Part shown: positions 1 through 9,466 of the stretch, piece by piece
How positions within the stretch are numbered: the stretch's first letter is position 1
How the letters are laid out: each line of letters opens with the position of its first letter
Assembly: GCF_006546985.1 (NCBI RefSeq)
Contig: NZ_VATK01000007.1
Coordinates: 62,001 to 126,000 of the forward strand
Length of the DNA stretch: 64,000 nt
Direction of reading: 5' to 3'
Source of the DNA: Bacillus sp. 03113
GTDB lineage: Bacteria > Bacillota > Bacilli > Bacillales > Cytobacillaceae
Position numbers and translations under genes: made by a program
The notes under the pieces: model-generated
What the model saw: only the letters and a program-made list of their open reading frames with translations
What the model was told of the DNA's origin: nothing
Database searches by the model: none

Positions 1-1294
1 GGGCGACTTTTTTAACATCCATGTATAGAATGTGATGATGATCAAGCTCTTTAACGGTAAAAAGATATCCTTGCTCCTCAAGGTAATCATTTAATTTAAC
101 ATCATAGTCCTGGCTTAAAAACCATCCGCCTATCGTATCGATTTCTTCATGATCTATATGAATTCCTAATAAATCATTGACATCAGAGAGTAATACTTTT
201 CCGTTAAGAATAAAATGATTCTCTCCCATTTTTCGAACTTCTGGAATTTCATTTATATCAAATTCATCTCTTATTTCACCAACAATTTCTTCGATGATAT
301 CTTCTAATGTCACTAAACCAGCTGTACCTCCATATTCATCTAGCAAAATAGCGATATGCGACCGTTCTTTTTGTAATTTTATAAGCAGCTCATGAATGGG
401 GATATTTTCAATCACTTTTACCGCAGGTTTTGTAAATTTTTCGATCGAAAAACGGTTAAGACGATCTTTATTACGCACACATTCTGTTAATAGTTCTTTA
501 ATGTTTACGACGCCAACCACGTTATCTTTATCACCATCCACAACAGGATAGCGGGTATATTTTTCATGTGTGATTGTTTCAATGATTTCTTGTATCGAAG
601 CATCTGATTGAATGCTAACAAGCTCGGTTCTAGGTACCATAATTTCTTTTGCAATCCTGCTATTAAACTCAAAAATATTATTTACATACTTATATTCTGA
701 TTGGTTAATTTCTCCGCTTTCGTAGCTTTCAGAGAGAATGATACGGAGCTCTTCCTCAGAGTGTGCGAATTCTTGAGAAGTTGATTTTAACCCCAAAAGT
801 CTGTTAACAAAACGTACAGCGCTATTTAATATCCAAATGAGTGGAAAGGTTAAGCGATAAAACCAAATGAGCGGAGTAGACAGCGTTAAGGCAACAGCTT
901 CCGCTTTTTGAATGGCAAACGATTTAGGCGCTAGCTCTCCAACTACTACATTTAGAAAAGTAATAAATGTAAAAGCAAGTACTAACGATAGAATATGTGA
1001 TAAAGAAGCGGGAAGCTCCATTTGGTCGAATCCATTTTTTAAAAGCTTTGCAACGGTTGGTTCGCCAAGCCATCCGATCCCTAAAGCAGTTACTGTGATA
1101 CCTAATTGCGTAGCTGATAAATATTCATCTAAATGAATCGTGACTTTTTTAGCAGCGATTGCTTTTTTGTTTCCATCTGCAATAAGTTGATCTAGTCTAG
1201 AGGTTCTAATTCGAACCATCGCAAATTCTGTGGCTACAAAAAAACAAGTAAACATAATCAATAAAGCTAAAAGCGTCAGATTTACAATGTCCAA
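1..1294 (-). CDS. HlyC/CorC-family transporter (CNNM/CBS), 3' end cut by window edge
   Basis: The reading frame is open on the minus strand from a TTG start at 1294, preceded by a GGGGGATCG ribosome binding region, to the window edge, giving about 431 codons. The N-terminus (LDIVNLTLLALLIMFTCFF) is a membrane segment followed by ATEFAMVRIR, typical of the DUF21/CNNM transmembrane domain. The middle encodes a CBS-domain pair, and the last codons visible lie in the CorC/HlyC C-terminal domain. Family members are usually 430-450 residues, so only a few codons are missing. They are linked to Mg2+/Co2+ efflux or membrane integrity; the substrate cannot be told from sequence. The gene reads divergently from the acyltransferase. 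Confidence 0.85.
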   Translation of the reverse strand, partial: MDIVNLTLLALLIMFTCFFVATEFAMVRIRTSRLDQLIADGNKKAIAAKKVTIHLDEYLSATQLGITVTALGIGWLGEPTVAKLLKNGFDQMELPASLSHILSLVLAFTFITFLNVVVGELAPKSFAIQKAEAVALTLSTPLIWFYRLTFPLIWILNSAVRFVNRLLGLKSTSQEFAHSEEELRIILSESYESGEINQSEYKYVNNIFEFNSRIAKEIMVPRTELVSIQSDASIQEIIETITHEKYTRYPVVDGDKDNVVGVVNIKELLTECVRNKDRLNRFSIEKFTKPAVKVIENIPIHELLIKLQKERSHIAILLDEYGGTAGLVTLEDIIEEIVGEIRDEFDINEIPEVRKMGENHFILNGKVLLSDVNDLLGIHIDHEEIDTIGGWFLSQDYDVKLNDYLEEQGYLFTVKELDHHHILYMDVKKVA

Positions 1295-1543
1295 CTCGAT
1301 CCCCCACAAATTCGTTAAAGTATTACATAATATACCATATGGTGCGTTTAAGTCAATGACTTTTCTTGCATATATTTGGGGAAAATACTTTTTTGTAACT
1401 ATTAGTAATAAATCTGTACATGTTTATTAAACGTATGTTAATCGTTTTGAAATAAAGGTCCTGTAAAATCATCATAAATGAATTTCTGTGTGATCATCCT
1501 TGGAGGTTTATTTAAAATTAAACTTTTTAGGAGGAATACTATT

Positions 1544-2530
1544 TTGAAAACAACTTCTAACAGGAATCTATATTTTGATAATGCCAAATTATTTTTAATT
1601 TTTTTAGTTGTATTTGGTCACGTTATCAGTCCTTTTAAAGAAGGAGATAATATCCTATTTACGCTATATTCTGTTATTTTTCTTTTTCATATGCCTGCTT
1701 TTATTCTCATTTGTGGACATTTTTCTAAAGGATTTCAACAAAAAAGCTATTTTTTGAAGACGATTAAAAAAATATTATTGCCATACTTTATCTTTCAAGG
1801 AATCTACTCTTTTTTTTACTACTGGAGTGGGCATGAGAAGACGTTAACGTTTGATCTTTTTATGCCTCATTGGACTTTGTGGTTTTTGTTAAGTTTATTT
1901 TGTTGGAATATTCTTTTATACGTCTTCGCAAGGTGGAGATGGTATGGTTTAATCCTATCCATTGCACTTGGTATTGGGGTAGGATATATAGATGAAGTAG
2001 GGAGCTATTTAAGTCTTTCAAGAACCTTCGTGTTTTTTCCATATTTCTTACTAGGATATTTGTTAAATTCATCACATATTACCTGGTTAAAAAGAGTAAA
2101 ATTTTCTATTGCCCTTAGTCTGGTCATGATTCTTGGAACTGTTTTAATTTTTAGTGTTTCATTTCCGAAAGAAGCTATCCCATGGCTGCTTGGTGATACA
2201 TCGTATGCTGATATGGGTGTAAAAGAAATAGCGGATGGCTTGATTCGATGCGGGCAATATGTATTAACAACAATCGTATTATTTTGCTTTTTTTCTTTAG
2301 TACCTAAGAAAGAATATAAATTAACTGTACTAGGGCAACGAACCTTGTATATTTATTTATTACATGGTTTTATAATCAAATTGAATGAGATATTTGTTCC
2401 TGAAAGAACACTGCAGCAGTTAGCAGAAAATTATACAGTATTAATCATATATTCATTATTTTTATGTCTATTGCTAGGAAATTATATGACAAAAAAACTA
2501 ACCTTACCTTTAATTGAATTAAAAATATGA
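1544..2530 (+). CDS. Acyltransferase 3 family integral membrane protein
   Basis: A membrane protein of about 328 residues with roughly ten hydrophobic segments. It opens with the family signature YFDNAKLFLIFLVVFGHV (catalytic-type His after an early Asp), and LYIYLLHG appears near the C-terminus. Members O-acetylate or O-acylate extracytoplasmic sugars such as peptidoglycan, teichoic acid or exopolysaccharide. The TTG at 1544 is preferred because AGGAGG lies at 1529-1534 with 9-nt spacing; the in-frame ATG at 1478 would add 22 residues without a comparable site. There is no fused SGNH domain. No neighbour reveals the acceptor. Confidence 0.8.
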   Translation: MKTTSNRNLYFDNAKLFLIFLVVFGHVISPFKEGDNILFTLYSVIFLFHMPAFILICGHFSKGFQQKSYFLKTIKKILLPYFIFQGIYSFFYYWSGHEKTLTFDLFMPHWTLWFLLSLFCWNILLYVFARWRWYGLILSIALGIGVGYIDEVGSYLSLSRTFVFFPYFLLGYLLNSSHITWLKRVKFSIALSLVMILGTVLIFSVSFPKEAIPWLLGDTSYADMGVKEIADGLIRCGQYVLTTIVLFCFFSLVPKKEYKLTVLGQRTLYIYLLHGFIIKLNEIFVPERTLQQLAENYTVLIIYSLFLCLLLGNYMTKKLTLPLIELKI

Positions 2531-2680
2531 TGAAATAAAGTATACAAATAAGTCATTACAGTAGATCTCATTTCCATTATTCTTGTCCATTTCATGACAT
2601 TTTCTTGGATAGATACATTTCGGCGGTTTTTTTTCTTATACTCTAAGGGAGTTGATCAAACTTTCTAAAAGGAGCATTAT

Positions 2681-3301
2681 ATGAAGAAAAAATCAGGCGT
2701 AATGTTCATCTCTATTATTATGGTTATAGTTATTTGTTTTATCGGAATATGGTTTTTTTCGAAGAATGTAAATGCGACAATTAATGATATAAAAAGGATT
2801 GACTATAAGGAAACGTATGAACAAAACGATGAGGAATATTTAGTTTATTTTTGGCAAGCAACTTGTAAGTATTGCAAAGAGATAGAAAAAGAAGTCGTTG
2901 ATTTTAATAAAAATAGTGATATTCCAATCTATATTGTGGATATGCAATCTGCTAATAATCAAGAGGCTTGGTATGATTGGGAAGGACATCATAAAAAGTA
3001 TGATCGTGTGATCGGAAAAATGGTAGATGGAAAAGAAACTTATTATGAAGGTGTTGACCTGAAAGCCATACAAAGTAATCCTAGTGTATATTGGACATTT
3101 GAAGTGAACAAAAAAGATGAGATTGTAGCGGTTCATAACACGCCTTATGGAAATAAAACACCAAAAAAAGCTAGTGAAATAGAGGTAACAGGAACACCTA
3201 CGATGATCTTGGTGAAAGATGGGAAGTTTAAAGAATACGGTGTTGGGGTCGATGAAACAAGAAAAATGCTTAAATTAACTAACGAAGAAGGCACCGATTA
3301 A
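2681..3301 (+). CDS. Membrane-anchored thioredoxin-like protein
   Basis: A 206-residue protein with one N-terminal membrane anchor (about residues 8-26) and an extracytoplasmic thioredoxin fold. The redox motif is CKYC (residues 62-65, context FWQATCKYC), and the cis-proline loop TGTPT is near residue 163. It probably acts in thiol-disulfide exchange at the outer face of the membrane. The segment between active site and cis-proline is longer than in classical thioredoxin, as in bacterial TlpA/DsbA-like proteins, but I cannot assign a subfamily. A ribosome site (AAGGAG) lies just upstream of the ATG. It stands alone with its own terminator. Confidence 0.75.
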   Translation: MKKKSGVMFISIIMVIVICFIGIWFFSKNVNATINDIKRIDYKETYEQNDEEYLVYFWQATCKYCKEIEKEVVDFNKNSDIPIYIVDMQSANNQEAWYDWEGHHKKYDRVIGKMVDGKETYYEGVDLKAIQSNPSVYWTFEVNKKDEIVAVHNTPYGNKTPKKASEIEVTGTPTMILVKDGKFKEYGVGVDETRKMLKLTNEEGTD

Positions 3302-3318
3302 TATCGGTGTCTTCTTTC
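3284..3318 (+). terminator. Intrinsic terminator overlapping the stop of the thioredoxin-like gene
   Basis: An inverted repeat of about 15 bp (GAAGAAGGCACCGAT / ATCGGTGTCTTCTTT) with a 4-nt loop. The left arm contains the last codons of the gene and the right arm ends in a T-rich tract. Confidence 0.75.
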
Positions 3319-3403
3319 TGTTTACATTCATATTACTTTTTTAAATCAAAAGTTGCGACAAATTAAGGAGTCTTTTAATATAAAAGGGCATTTAGTTTAT
3401 TAT

Positions 3404-3501
3404 CAGTACCTTGCAATAAACAATACCAAGTGATATATTATATCCATAAGGTATTTTTATTTCACAGTACTAAACAATAAACAGTACTAAATAATACTAA
3501 G
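3404..3501 (+). promoter_or_regulatory. Promoter and direct-repeat operator for the PadR operon
   Basis: Two 27-nt direct repeats at 3404-3430 and 3475-3501 share CAGTAC, then CAATAAACA, then (A/G)TAC(C/T)AA. The first overlaps a good promoter: TTGCAA at 3411-3416, 17-nt spacer, TATATT at 3434-3439. The second lies about 30 nt after the predicted transcription start, with one more ATACTAAG half copy behind it. The position just before a PadR gene suggests autorepression by PadR (inference). Confidence 0.55.
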
Positions 3502-3518
3502 AATAGGGTGATTCACCA

Positions 3519-3842
3519 TTGAACGTACAATTTAAAAAAGGAGTTTTAGAGCTATGTGTACTGGTGCTTTTGGATAAGAAGGATCGCTACGGGTATGAAT
3601 TGGTTCAGAAAATCTCGAACCAAATTGAAATATCGGAAGGATCGGTGTATCCGCTTCTTAGACGACTTACAAAAGAAGAATACTTTACAACGTACTTACA
3701 GGAATCTACTGAGGGGCCTTCACGTAAATATTATAAATTAACAGAAAAGGGAAGAGGCTATCTTCACGAGCTTATTGCAGAATGGAATGAATTTTCTAGT
3801 GGAGTCAATCAATTAATAAAAGAAGGTGTAGGCAATGACTAG
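3519..3842 (+). CDS. PadR-family transcriptional regulator
   Basis: A 107-residue winged-helix protein. The PadR signature is clear: GVLELCVLVLLDKKDRYGYELV, then SEGSVYPLLRRL and GPSRKYYKLTEKG. The start is TTG at 3519 behind AATAGGGTG. It belongs to the short PadR subfamily that lacks a long C-terminal coiled coil. Its stop overlaps the ATG of the next gene by 8 nt, and the third gene overlaps again, so the three are one operon. In Firmicutes such PadR proteins repress the linked HAAS/DUF1700 and DUF4097 membrane-stress genes. The repeated elements upstream are the likely operator. Confidence 0.88.
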   Translation: MNVQFKKGVLELCVLVLLDKKDRYGYELVQKISNQIEISEGSVYPLLRRLTKEEYFTTYLQESTEGPSRKYYKLTEKGRGYLHELIAEWNEFSSGVNQLIKEGVGND

Positions 3843-4395
3843 AGAACAATTTTTAAAACAATTAAATTCGTCTTTAAACAGGCTTTCTGCTGAAGAACGA
3901 CAGGATATTCTCCTGGATTATGAAGAGCATTTTACGATCGGTTTAGAAGAAGGAAAAACTGAAAAAGAAATTGCAGATTCACTTGGTTCACCGAATCAAA
4001 TTGCGAAAGAATTATTGGCTTCGTACCATCTTGAAAAAGTGGAAGCTACTGCAACAACAGGAAATATTTTTCGAGCGATCTGGGCAGTCATTGGTTTAAG
4101 TTTTTTCAACTTAGTGATTGTCTTGGGACCATTTATTGCTTTGGCTGGAGCTATTATTGGAGGATGGGCAGCTAGCGTAGGGTTGGTAGCCTCGCCATTG
4201 CTTGTTCTTATTAGTGCAGTCATTAATCCAGGAACATTTGAATTCTTTGACATTTTTGCGTCAATTATGTTTTGTGGAATTGGATTATTTATCGCAATTG
4301 GGATGTACTTTGCAACAAAAGCAGTAGTAAACGGATTTGTTCGTTACTTGAAATTTAATGCAGCACTTGTGAAGGGTGGCTTAAAGAATGATTAA
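3835..4395 (+). CDS. HAAS-domain (DUF1700) membrane protein
   Basis: A 186-residue protein. The N-terminal 70 residues form the HAAS signalling domain (FLKQLNSSLNRLSAEERQDI, LDYEEHF, GLEEGKTEKEIADSLGSP), followed by about four transmembrane helices from residue 80 onward. HAAS domains occur next to PadR regulators and are thought to couple envelope state to transcription. The start overlaps the PadR stop and the end overlaps the DUF4097 gene start, a compact translationally coupled trio. No enzymatic motif is visible. Confidence 0.85.
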   Translation: MTREQFLKQLNSSLNRLSAEERQDILLDYEEHFTIGLEEGKTEKEIADSLGSPNQIAKELLASYHLEKVEATATTGNIFRAIWAVIGLSFFNLVIVLGPFIALAGAIIGGWAASVGLVASPLLVLISAVINPGTFEFFDIFASIMFCGIGLFIAIGMYFATKAVVNGFVRYLKFNAALVKGGLKND

Positions 4396-5191
4396 TTTAA
4401 AAAAGTTATCGATCATTGCACTTATTCTATTATTAATAGGAGCAGCAGGAAGTCTCCTAACATTTCGATTTACAGATAGGGGTATTTTGGTTTCAGAAGA
4501 AAAAACATTTACTCAAAATAATATCACCGCTGTCGAGGTAGATTCAGACAATGCTAGCGTAGAAATTGTACCAACAAAAGATCCCGTTACAAAAGTAGAA
4601 TTATCAGGGAAAGGTTCAAAAAACACAAAACAAGCCTTCACGGCTAATGCAGAAGGAAATAAGCTTATAATTAAACTTAAAGAAGAGCATTTTAAGCTTT
4701 TTAGCTTCGATTTTTTAACAAAATCATTAACAGTGAAGGTGTCTTTACCAGAAAAGCAATACGAAGCAATGGAAATTGATAATGATAATGGTCATGTGGA
4801 AGTAGAGGATTTAGAAATTAAAAATCTTAATGCTGAAACAAATAATGGTCATGTTGAATTAAAAAATATTCTCTCTGATAATGTTGAGGTAGAATCAGAT
4901 AATGGAAGATTGACGCTTGAACAGGTTAGTGGAAAAATTAATGGGAAAACCAATAATGGGAAAATATCTATTAAAACTACAGACCTAGATCGACCAATGA
5001 AATTAGATACCGATAACGGAAGTATTGAAGTTGAAACCGAAAAGGAACCGTCTAACGTAACCTTTAATGTTCATGTAGATAATGGTCGGATCAATATTTT
5101 GGATAAATATAGCGGTAATGCGGTTATTGGGAATGGAGAAAATTTGATCCAGCTATCTACTAATAATGGAAGAATTACTGTTGCAAAATAA
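4388..5191 (+). CDS. DUF4097 family beta-strand repeat protein
   Basis: 267 residues: an N-terminal membrane anchor (about residues 8-26), then an extracytoplasmic right-handed beta-helix-like domain. The repeated unit is visible as DNDNGHVEVEDL, TNNGHVELKNI, SDNGRLTLEQV, TNNGKISIKTT, TDNGSIEVET, DNGRINIL and TNNGRITVAK; each unit carries an N-N/D-G turn. Proteins of this type (YvlB, LiaG-like) are made under cell-envelope stress. It is the last gene of the PadR operon and is followed by a strong terminator. Confidence 0.85.
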   Translation: MINLKKLSIIALILLLIGAAGSLLTFRFTDRGILVSEEKTFTQNNITAVEVDSDNASVEIVPTKDPVTKVELSGKGSKNTKQAFTANAEGNKLIIKLKEEHFKLFSFDFLTKSLTVKVSLPEKQYEAMEIDNDNGHVEVEDLEIKNLNAETNNGHVELKNILSDNVEVESDNGRLTLEQVSGKINGKTNNGKISIKTTDLDRPMKLDTDNGSIEVETEKEPSNVTFNVHVDNGRINILDKYSGNAVIGNGENLIQLSTNNGRITVAK

Positions 5192-5206
5192 TCATGAATA
5201 AGGAGG

Positions 5207-5250
5207 AGAAGCCAATTTGAATGAGAGTATTGGCTTCTTTTTATTTTTTC
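5207..5250 (+). terminator. Intrinsic terminator after the PadR operon
   Basis: A perfect 10-bp stem AGAAGCCAAT / ATTGGCTTCT with a 12-nt loop is followed by a long T-rich run. Confidence 0.85.
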
Positions 5251-5326
5251 AATAATACTGGTGAAAATAAAACAAGGACCATGAATAGGCTATAAGATAG
5301 ATCAAAAAAGAGGATGGGATAGGGGA

Positions 5327-5926
5327 ATGCAGTTACCTACACAAATAGCGGTACAAAGAATAAAGCAGCCTCGATTGGATGTGTATGTTCCAGTTGTTTA
5401 TGGTCTTGCTAACCAATCAGCACAAACAAAGATCAATCAACAAATAATGAAAACGGTAAGGGAATTGATTCAAAAGCAAGGATACTATGAAAATCCACAA
5501 ACGGAAATAACAGGTTTTTTTGAACTAAAAACGAATGAAAGAGGTGTTTTGAGTTTAACGATTGAGCATTATTCTTTTTCAGGTGGAGCACATGGGATGA
5601 CTTATATCATTGGTCTAACCTTTAATGTGGAATCAGGAGATAAATATAAGCTAGCAGACTTATTTAAGCCGGATAGCCATTATGTAGAGGTGCTTTCTAA
5701 AATAGTTGGTCAACAAATAAAGGAACGTGATATTTTTATATTCGAGCCTTTTAAATCCATTCACCCAAATCAAGACTACTATATAGCAGATAAGTCACTC
5801 GTTCTTTATTATCAGCTATATGAACTAACGGCTTATGCATATGGGTTTCCATACTTTCCAATTTCGATTTATGATATTCAAGACATCATTAAAGAAGGAA
5901 GTCCGCTGCAGAAAATGTTTGGATGA
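5327..5926 (+). CDS. DUF4163/DUF3298 (RsiV/PdaC-like) domain protein
   Basis: A 199-residue soluble-looking protein. The DUF4163-like N-terminal half (VYVPVVYGLANQ, then FFELKTNERGVLSLTIEHY) leads to the DUF3298 signature YSFSGGAHGMTY with LADLFKPDSHY. The end has the FYLTPYA-type motif as LYELTAYAYGFPYFPISI. In related proteins these domains are extracytoplasmic, as in anti-sigma factor RsiV and deacetylase PdaC. No signal peptide is visible here, so location is uncertain. It may bind a cell-wall ligand. The gene appears monocistronic. Confidence 0.7.
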   Translation: MQLPTQIAVQRIKQPRLDVYVPVVYGLANQSAQTKINQQIMKTVRELIQKQGYYENPQTEITGFFELKTNERGVLSLTIEHYSFSGGAHGMTYIIGLTFNVESGDKYKLADLFKPDSHYVEVLSKIVGQQIKERDIFIFEPFKSIHPNQDYYIADKSLVLYYQLYELTAYAYGFPYFPISIYDIQDIIKEGSPLQKMFG

Positions 5927-6002
5927 TTCATTCATTTAGGAAATCTAAGGGTTGATATTGATTGTTATTTGTATAAGGAGCGGCATAGTATTAAAAAGTG
6001 AA

Positions 6003-6038
6003 AGAGAGGTCTCTAAATCCTTTTTAGAAAACCTCTCT
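6003..6038 (-). terminator. Terminator hairpin of the map gene
   Basis: The inverted repeat AGAGAGGT / ACCTCTCT contains a second nested stem (TCTAAA/TTTAGA). On the minus strand it is followed by a T-rich tract, just after the map stop codon. Confidence 0.65.
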
Positions 6039-6045
6039 AATGTTC

Positions 6046-6807
<762 letters not shown>

Positions 6808-6911
6808 CTAATTTTCTATATCTTATTATACAAAATGAATTGAAGTGATATAAGTGAAGATTTCGTTTGTTCAAAGAAATGATTGTATATTCATTCTTTA
6901 ATAGTAGTAAT

Positions 6912-7015
6912 TGTGGATAATAAAGCAAAGAATGTGGATAAAATTGAAGGTTGTGGATAGTTTTTTTGAGATCTTATTCACTTATCCACATTACCCACAG
7001 TTTACTTGTGGGTAA
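6912..7015. other. DnaA-box cluster with inverted repeat
   Basis: Six nonamers matching or nearly matching TTATCCACA lie within 104 bp of intergenic DNA. TGTGGATAA occurs at 6912-6920 and 6933-6941 (perfect), TGTGGATAG at 6952-6960, TTATCCACA at 6982-6990 (perfect, opposite strand), TTACCCACA at 6991-6999, and TGTGGGTAA at 7007-7015. The last two form a perfect inverted repeat of 12 bp (ACATTACCCACA/TGTGGGTAATGT). There is no replication gene nearby and no long AT-rich unwinding element. A DnaA-titrating or DnaA-regulatory cluster is more likely than an origin. Confidence 0.7.
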
Positions 7016-7057
7016 TGTGTGTATAAAATAATAAGTTCATGATAAACAGTTTTTTAA

Positions 7058-7972
7058 TTATTTACTTCCTAAGATACCTTTTCTTAATTGCTTAAGCTTT
7101 GCAGGGTTCTTTTTTTGACTAGTAAAATAAACACCTAGGAACACAAGAATACCACCTAGAATCTGGGTAAATGTGATAGAATTTCCTAATAATACACTAA
7201 GAATAGCTGTGAAGACGGTAATTAAATTAAGAAAGATTCCTGCACGGCTCGGTCCAATTTCACGAACAGAAGCATTCCAAAAAATAAATGAAAAAACAGA
7301 TGGAAAAATGGCAATATACAAAAGTCCTAGAGCGGATTCTCTGCTAGGTGGAAGATGAACACCGAAAGTAAGGATAAATGGGAGTAGCATCAATACACTG
7401 AACAGGGCTGAGACTGCGGTGGATGCAATCGGAGGTATTTTCTTCATCTTTTTACCTAAAATACTATAAAAGGTCCAAACAAGGATCGCTGCTAGCATTA
7501 AGAGATCACCGATATTATAGTGAATTAAAAATAGTTGTTGAATCTGTCCTTTCGTTAGAACGAGCAGAACACCAAACAGAGAAATAATAAGCCCAAATCC
7601 ATTCATGATCGAAATTCTTTCCTTTAAAAACAAAGAAGCGAATAGAACTATTACAGCTGGGTTAATGGAATTCACGAGTGCTGCATTCATGGAAGACGTG
7701 TATTTCAACGCTTCATACAATAAAAAGTTATATCCTACAATACCTAACAAAGACATGATTAAAAGAATTTTCCATTCCTTCCAAACCTGTTTCCAATTAG
7801 GTTTCTCGACAACATGAGCGATTGGAAATAAAAGAAAAATGGCAAAAAGCCATCGTGAAAATGTCAATTGCAATGGAGGCATCTCAGCTACAACGTATTT
7901 ACCAAATACGTAATTTCCTGCCCAAAACAAATTAGCTAATAATAGAAAACTAAGTACCTTATAATTCTTCAA
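7058..7972 (-). CDS. EamA/DMT-superfamily transporter
   Basis: 304 residues with ten hydrophobic helices in two EamA repeats. The first opens with FLLLANLFWAGNYVFGKYVV, and the second half has AILVWTFYSILGKKMKKIPP. The P-[SR]-[AR]-[GA] motif ends as EIGPSRAGIFLNLITVF. Such proteins export amino acids, metabolites or drugs; the substrate is unknown. The C-terminus is basic. It is monocistronic, next to the DnaA-box cluster. A second DMT gene at 30.3 kb is not closely similar. Confidence 0.85.
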   Translation of the reverse strand: MKNYKVLSFLLLANLFWAGNYVFGKYVVAEMPPLQLTFSRWLFAIFLLFPIAHVVEKPNWKQVWKEWKILLIMSLLGIVGYNFLLYEALKYTSSMNAALVNSINPAVIVLFASLFLKERISIMNGFGLIISLFGVLLVLTKGQIQQLFLIHYNIGDLLMLAAILVWTFYSILGKKMKKIPPIASTAVSALFSVLMLLPFILTFGVHLPPSRESALGLLYIAIFPSVFSFIFWNASVREIGPSRAGIFLNLITVFTAILSVLLGNSITFTQILGGILVFLGVYFTSQKKNPAKLKQLRKGILGSK

Positions 7973-8129
7973 ACTTAAAAAACTCCTTTCAAACTACATC
8001 CGTACTGCCTCTACTATTTTAGCGTTTTTTTAACAAACTTGTAAGTTGAATTATTTTTGTAATAAAATACCATAAAATTAATTAAGTGAGAAAGCTTTTT
8101 GAAATTTGATAGGTGTCTAGCTCCTATCC

Positions 8130-8957
8130 CTATCTACGTACTTTTTTGAAAATATAATTAACGGAGAAACCTAGTGATAGCCATAGGATGATCAATAGCA
8201 CAATTCCACCTATTAATGGGAAATTTATGAGTGAAACAAGGGTTACAGAGCCGACTAAGAGAACAAGCCAGTCAGGTTTATCTTTCATAATGGCAAATTG
8301 CTCTCCAATTCTCCGACTTAAAATGACCATTCCGAGTACAAAAGAAAAGATGATGGCCATCAAAATTAGGAGTACAACTGGAATCCCGATAATTAAAATG
8401 GTTAGCAAGATGCTGATGGCTCCCAGTGCAATACTTACCATAAATCCAATCGCTAATAATTTTTTTGAATTTAGAAACAGGATTTCGGTTTCCTTGATTC
8501 GTTTTTTACTCATCATAACTCCTGCTACAACGGTTATCATCGTCAATAAAATACTAAAGGTCAGTCGAACGATAAAAAGTGCTGATAGTAAAATACCCCC
8601 AACGATAAAGCTGTTTGCCGTTTGACTATTAAGATTAATTGCAATAATATGTTCAGAAACCTTTGCTCCTTCTTGTTGATGTACCTTACCTCCAATGACA
8701 AGAACGGATCCTTTGATATTTGCGGTTTGATTAATTGTAAGATCTCCATCGATAACGATGACAGAAATTTTCACTTCACCATTAATAGTAGCATCGTGAC
8801 CAAGAACAATAAGGTTGTCCACTTTTTCGTTTTTTGGGATTAAGGTCTGTTTATTATGAACAATACTTTCCTTTTCTAAAGCAAAAGCAGGATTTATCAT
8901 GAAAAAACTAAAAATAAAAATCAGGCAAATAACTGCCAAAATTATGCGGCCTTTCAT
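8130..8957 (-). CDS. Polymer-forming (bactofilin-like) membrane protein of the ECF sigma operon
   Basis: 275 residues. A signal/anchor sequence ends near FAL (residues 1-26). An extracytoplasmic segment with beta-strand repeats typical of polymer-forming/bactofilin-like domains follows (LIVLGHDATINGEVKISVIVIDGDLTI, then GSVLVIGGKVHQQEGAKV). About five transmembrane helices run from residue 118 to 270. The ATG overlaps the anti-sigma stop (ATGA), so it is the third gene of the sigma operon. In Bacillus, similar triads sense envelope stress. The function is inferred only from context; the protein might help tune anti-sigma activity. Confidence 0.65.
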   Translation of the reverse strand: MKGRIILAVICLIFIFSFFMINPAFALEKESIVHNKQTLIPKNEKVDNLIVLGHDATINGEVKISVIVIDGDLTINQTANIKGSVLVIGGKVHQQEGAKVSEHIIAINLNSQTANSFIVGGILLSALFIVRLTFSILLTMITVVAGVMMSKKRIKETEILFLNSKKLLAIGFMVSIALGAISILLTILIIGIPVVLLILMAIIFSFVLGMVILSRRIGEQFAIMKDKPDWLVLLVGSVTLVSLINFPLIGGIVLLIILWLSLGFSVNYIFKKVRR

Positions 8958-9466
8958 TCGTACCTCTCCTTATTTAATGGATGTTTTATTCTTATTAAAT
9001 ATTGAACGGACCATAAGGTGATTCCAACAACAATGATGAGGGTGATGATAAGAATTTCTAGTAAAAAAGGAATGGTTGCGAGAATCGAAACGAGTACATG
9101 AAAAAAGCTGATGCAAACACCAACAAAGGCAGAAGTAAAAGTTATACCTGCATATAAGGTAGTTCCAAATTTCATATAGAGCATGAATACAAGGAATGAG
9201 GCCAAGAATGTCATAAGCCAAGTTATTTTTTGATATGAGAAAGACGATCTGTTCAATTTTTCATTTACAGCCTTTTCAAAATGATAATCCGGGACTTCAA
9301 TAGATTGGTAAAACGAGAATAATTCCTTTCTTATTGCTTCTAATTCCATATATTCAGAATGACAAAATGGACAAATCGCTAAATGATTTTCAACTTTTTT
9401 ACGCTGCTCATTTTCTAGTTCATCATCAATAAAAGCAGACAGGAGCTGGTTGACATGTTCATTCAT
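8954..9466 (-). CDS. Anti-sigma factor with zinc-finger (ZAS) domain
   Basis: 170 residues. The N-terminal ZAS/zf-HC2 domain carries the H-x3-C-x2-C motif as H28, C32 and C35 (NHLAICPFC). Three hydrophobic helices follow (from about residue 73), so it is membrane-bound. It should hold the sigma factor encoded immediately upstream. The ATG at 9466 is preferred over the ATG at 9490 because AGAGGTG precedes it at good spacing and it overlaps the sigma stop (ATGAATGA). Unlike RsiW it has several membrane segments, closer to the B. subtilis YlaD/RsiX-like types. Confidence 0.85.
   Translation of the reverse strand: MNEHVNQLLSAFIDDELENEQRKKVENHLAICPFCHSEYMELEAIRKELFSFYQSIEVPDYHFEKAVNEKLNRSSFSYQKITWLMTFLASFLVFMLYMKFGTTLYAGITFTSAFVGVCISFFHVLVSILATIPFLLEILIITLIIVVGITLWSVQYLIRIKHPLNKERYE

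Noticed and set aside
3404-3511. CRISPR-like array
   Set aside because: There are only two diverged 27-nt repeats next to a promoter, with no regular spacers or cas genes. They fit an operator.
5200-5230. AGGAGG followed by TTG/ATG after the DUF4097 gene
   Set aside because: The following frame is short and the sequence is a terminator stem.
6912-7015. Chromosomal or plasmid replication origin
   Set aside because: DnaA boxes are dense, but there are no dnaA/dnaN/rep genes and no clear unwinding element nearby.
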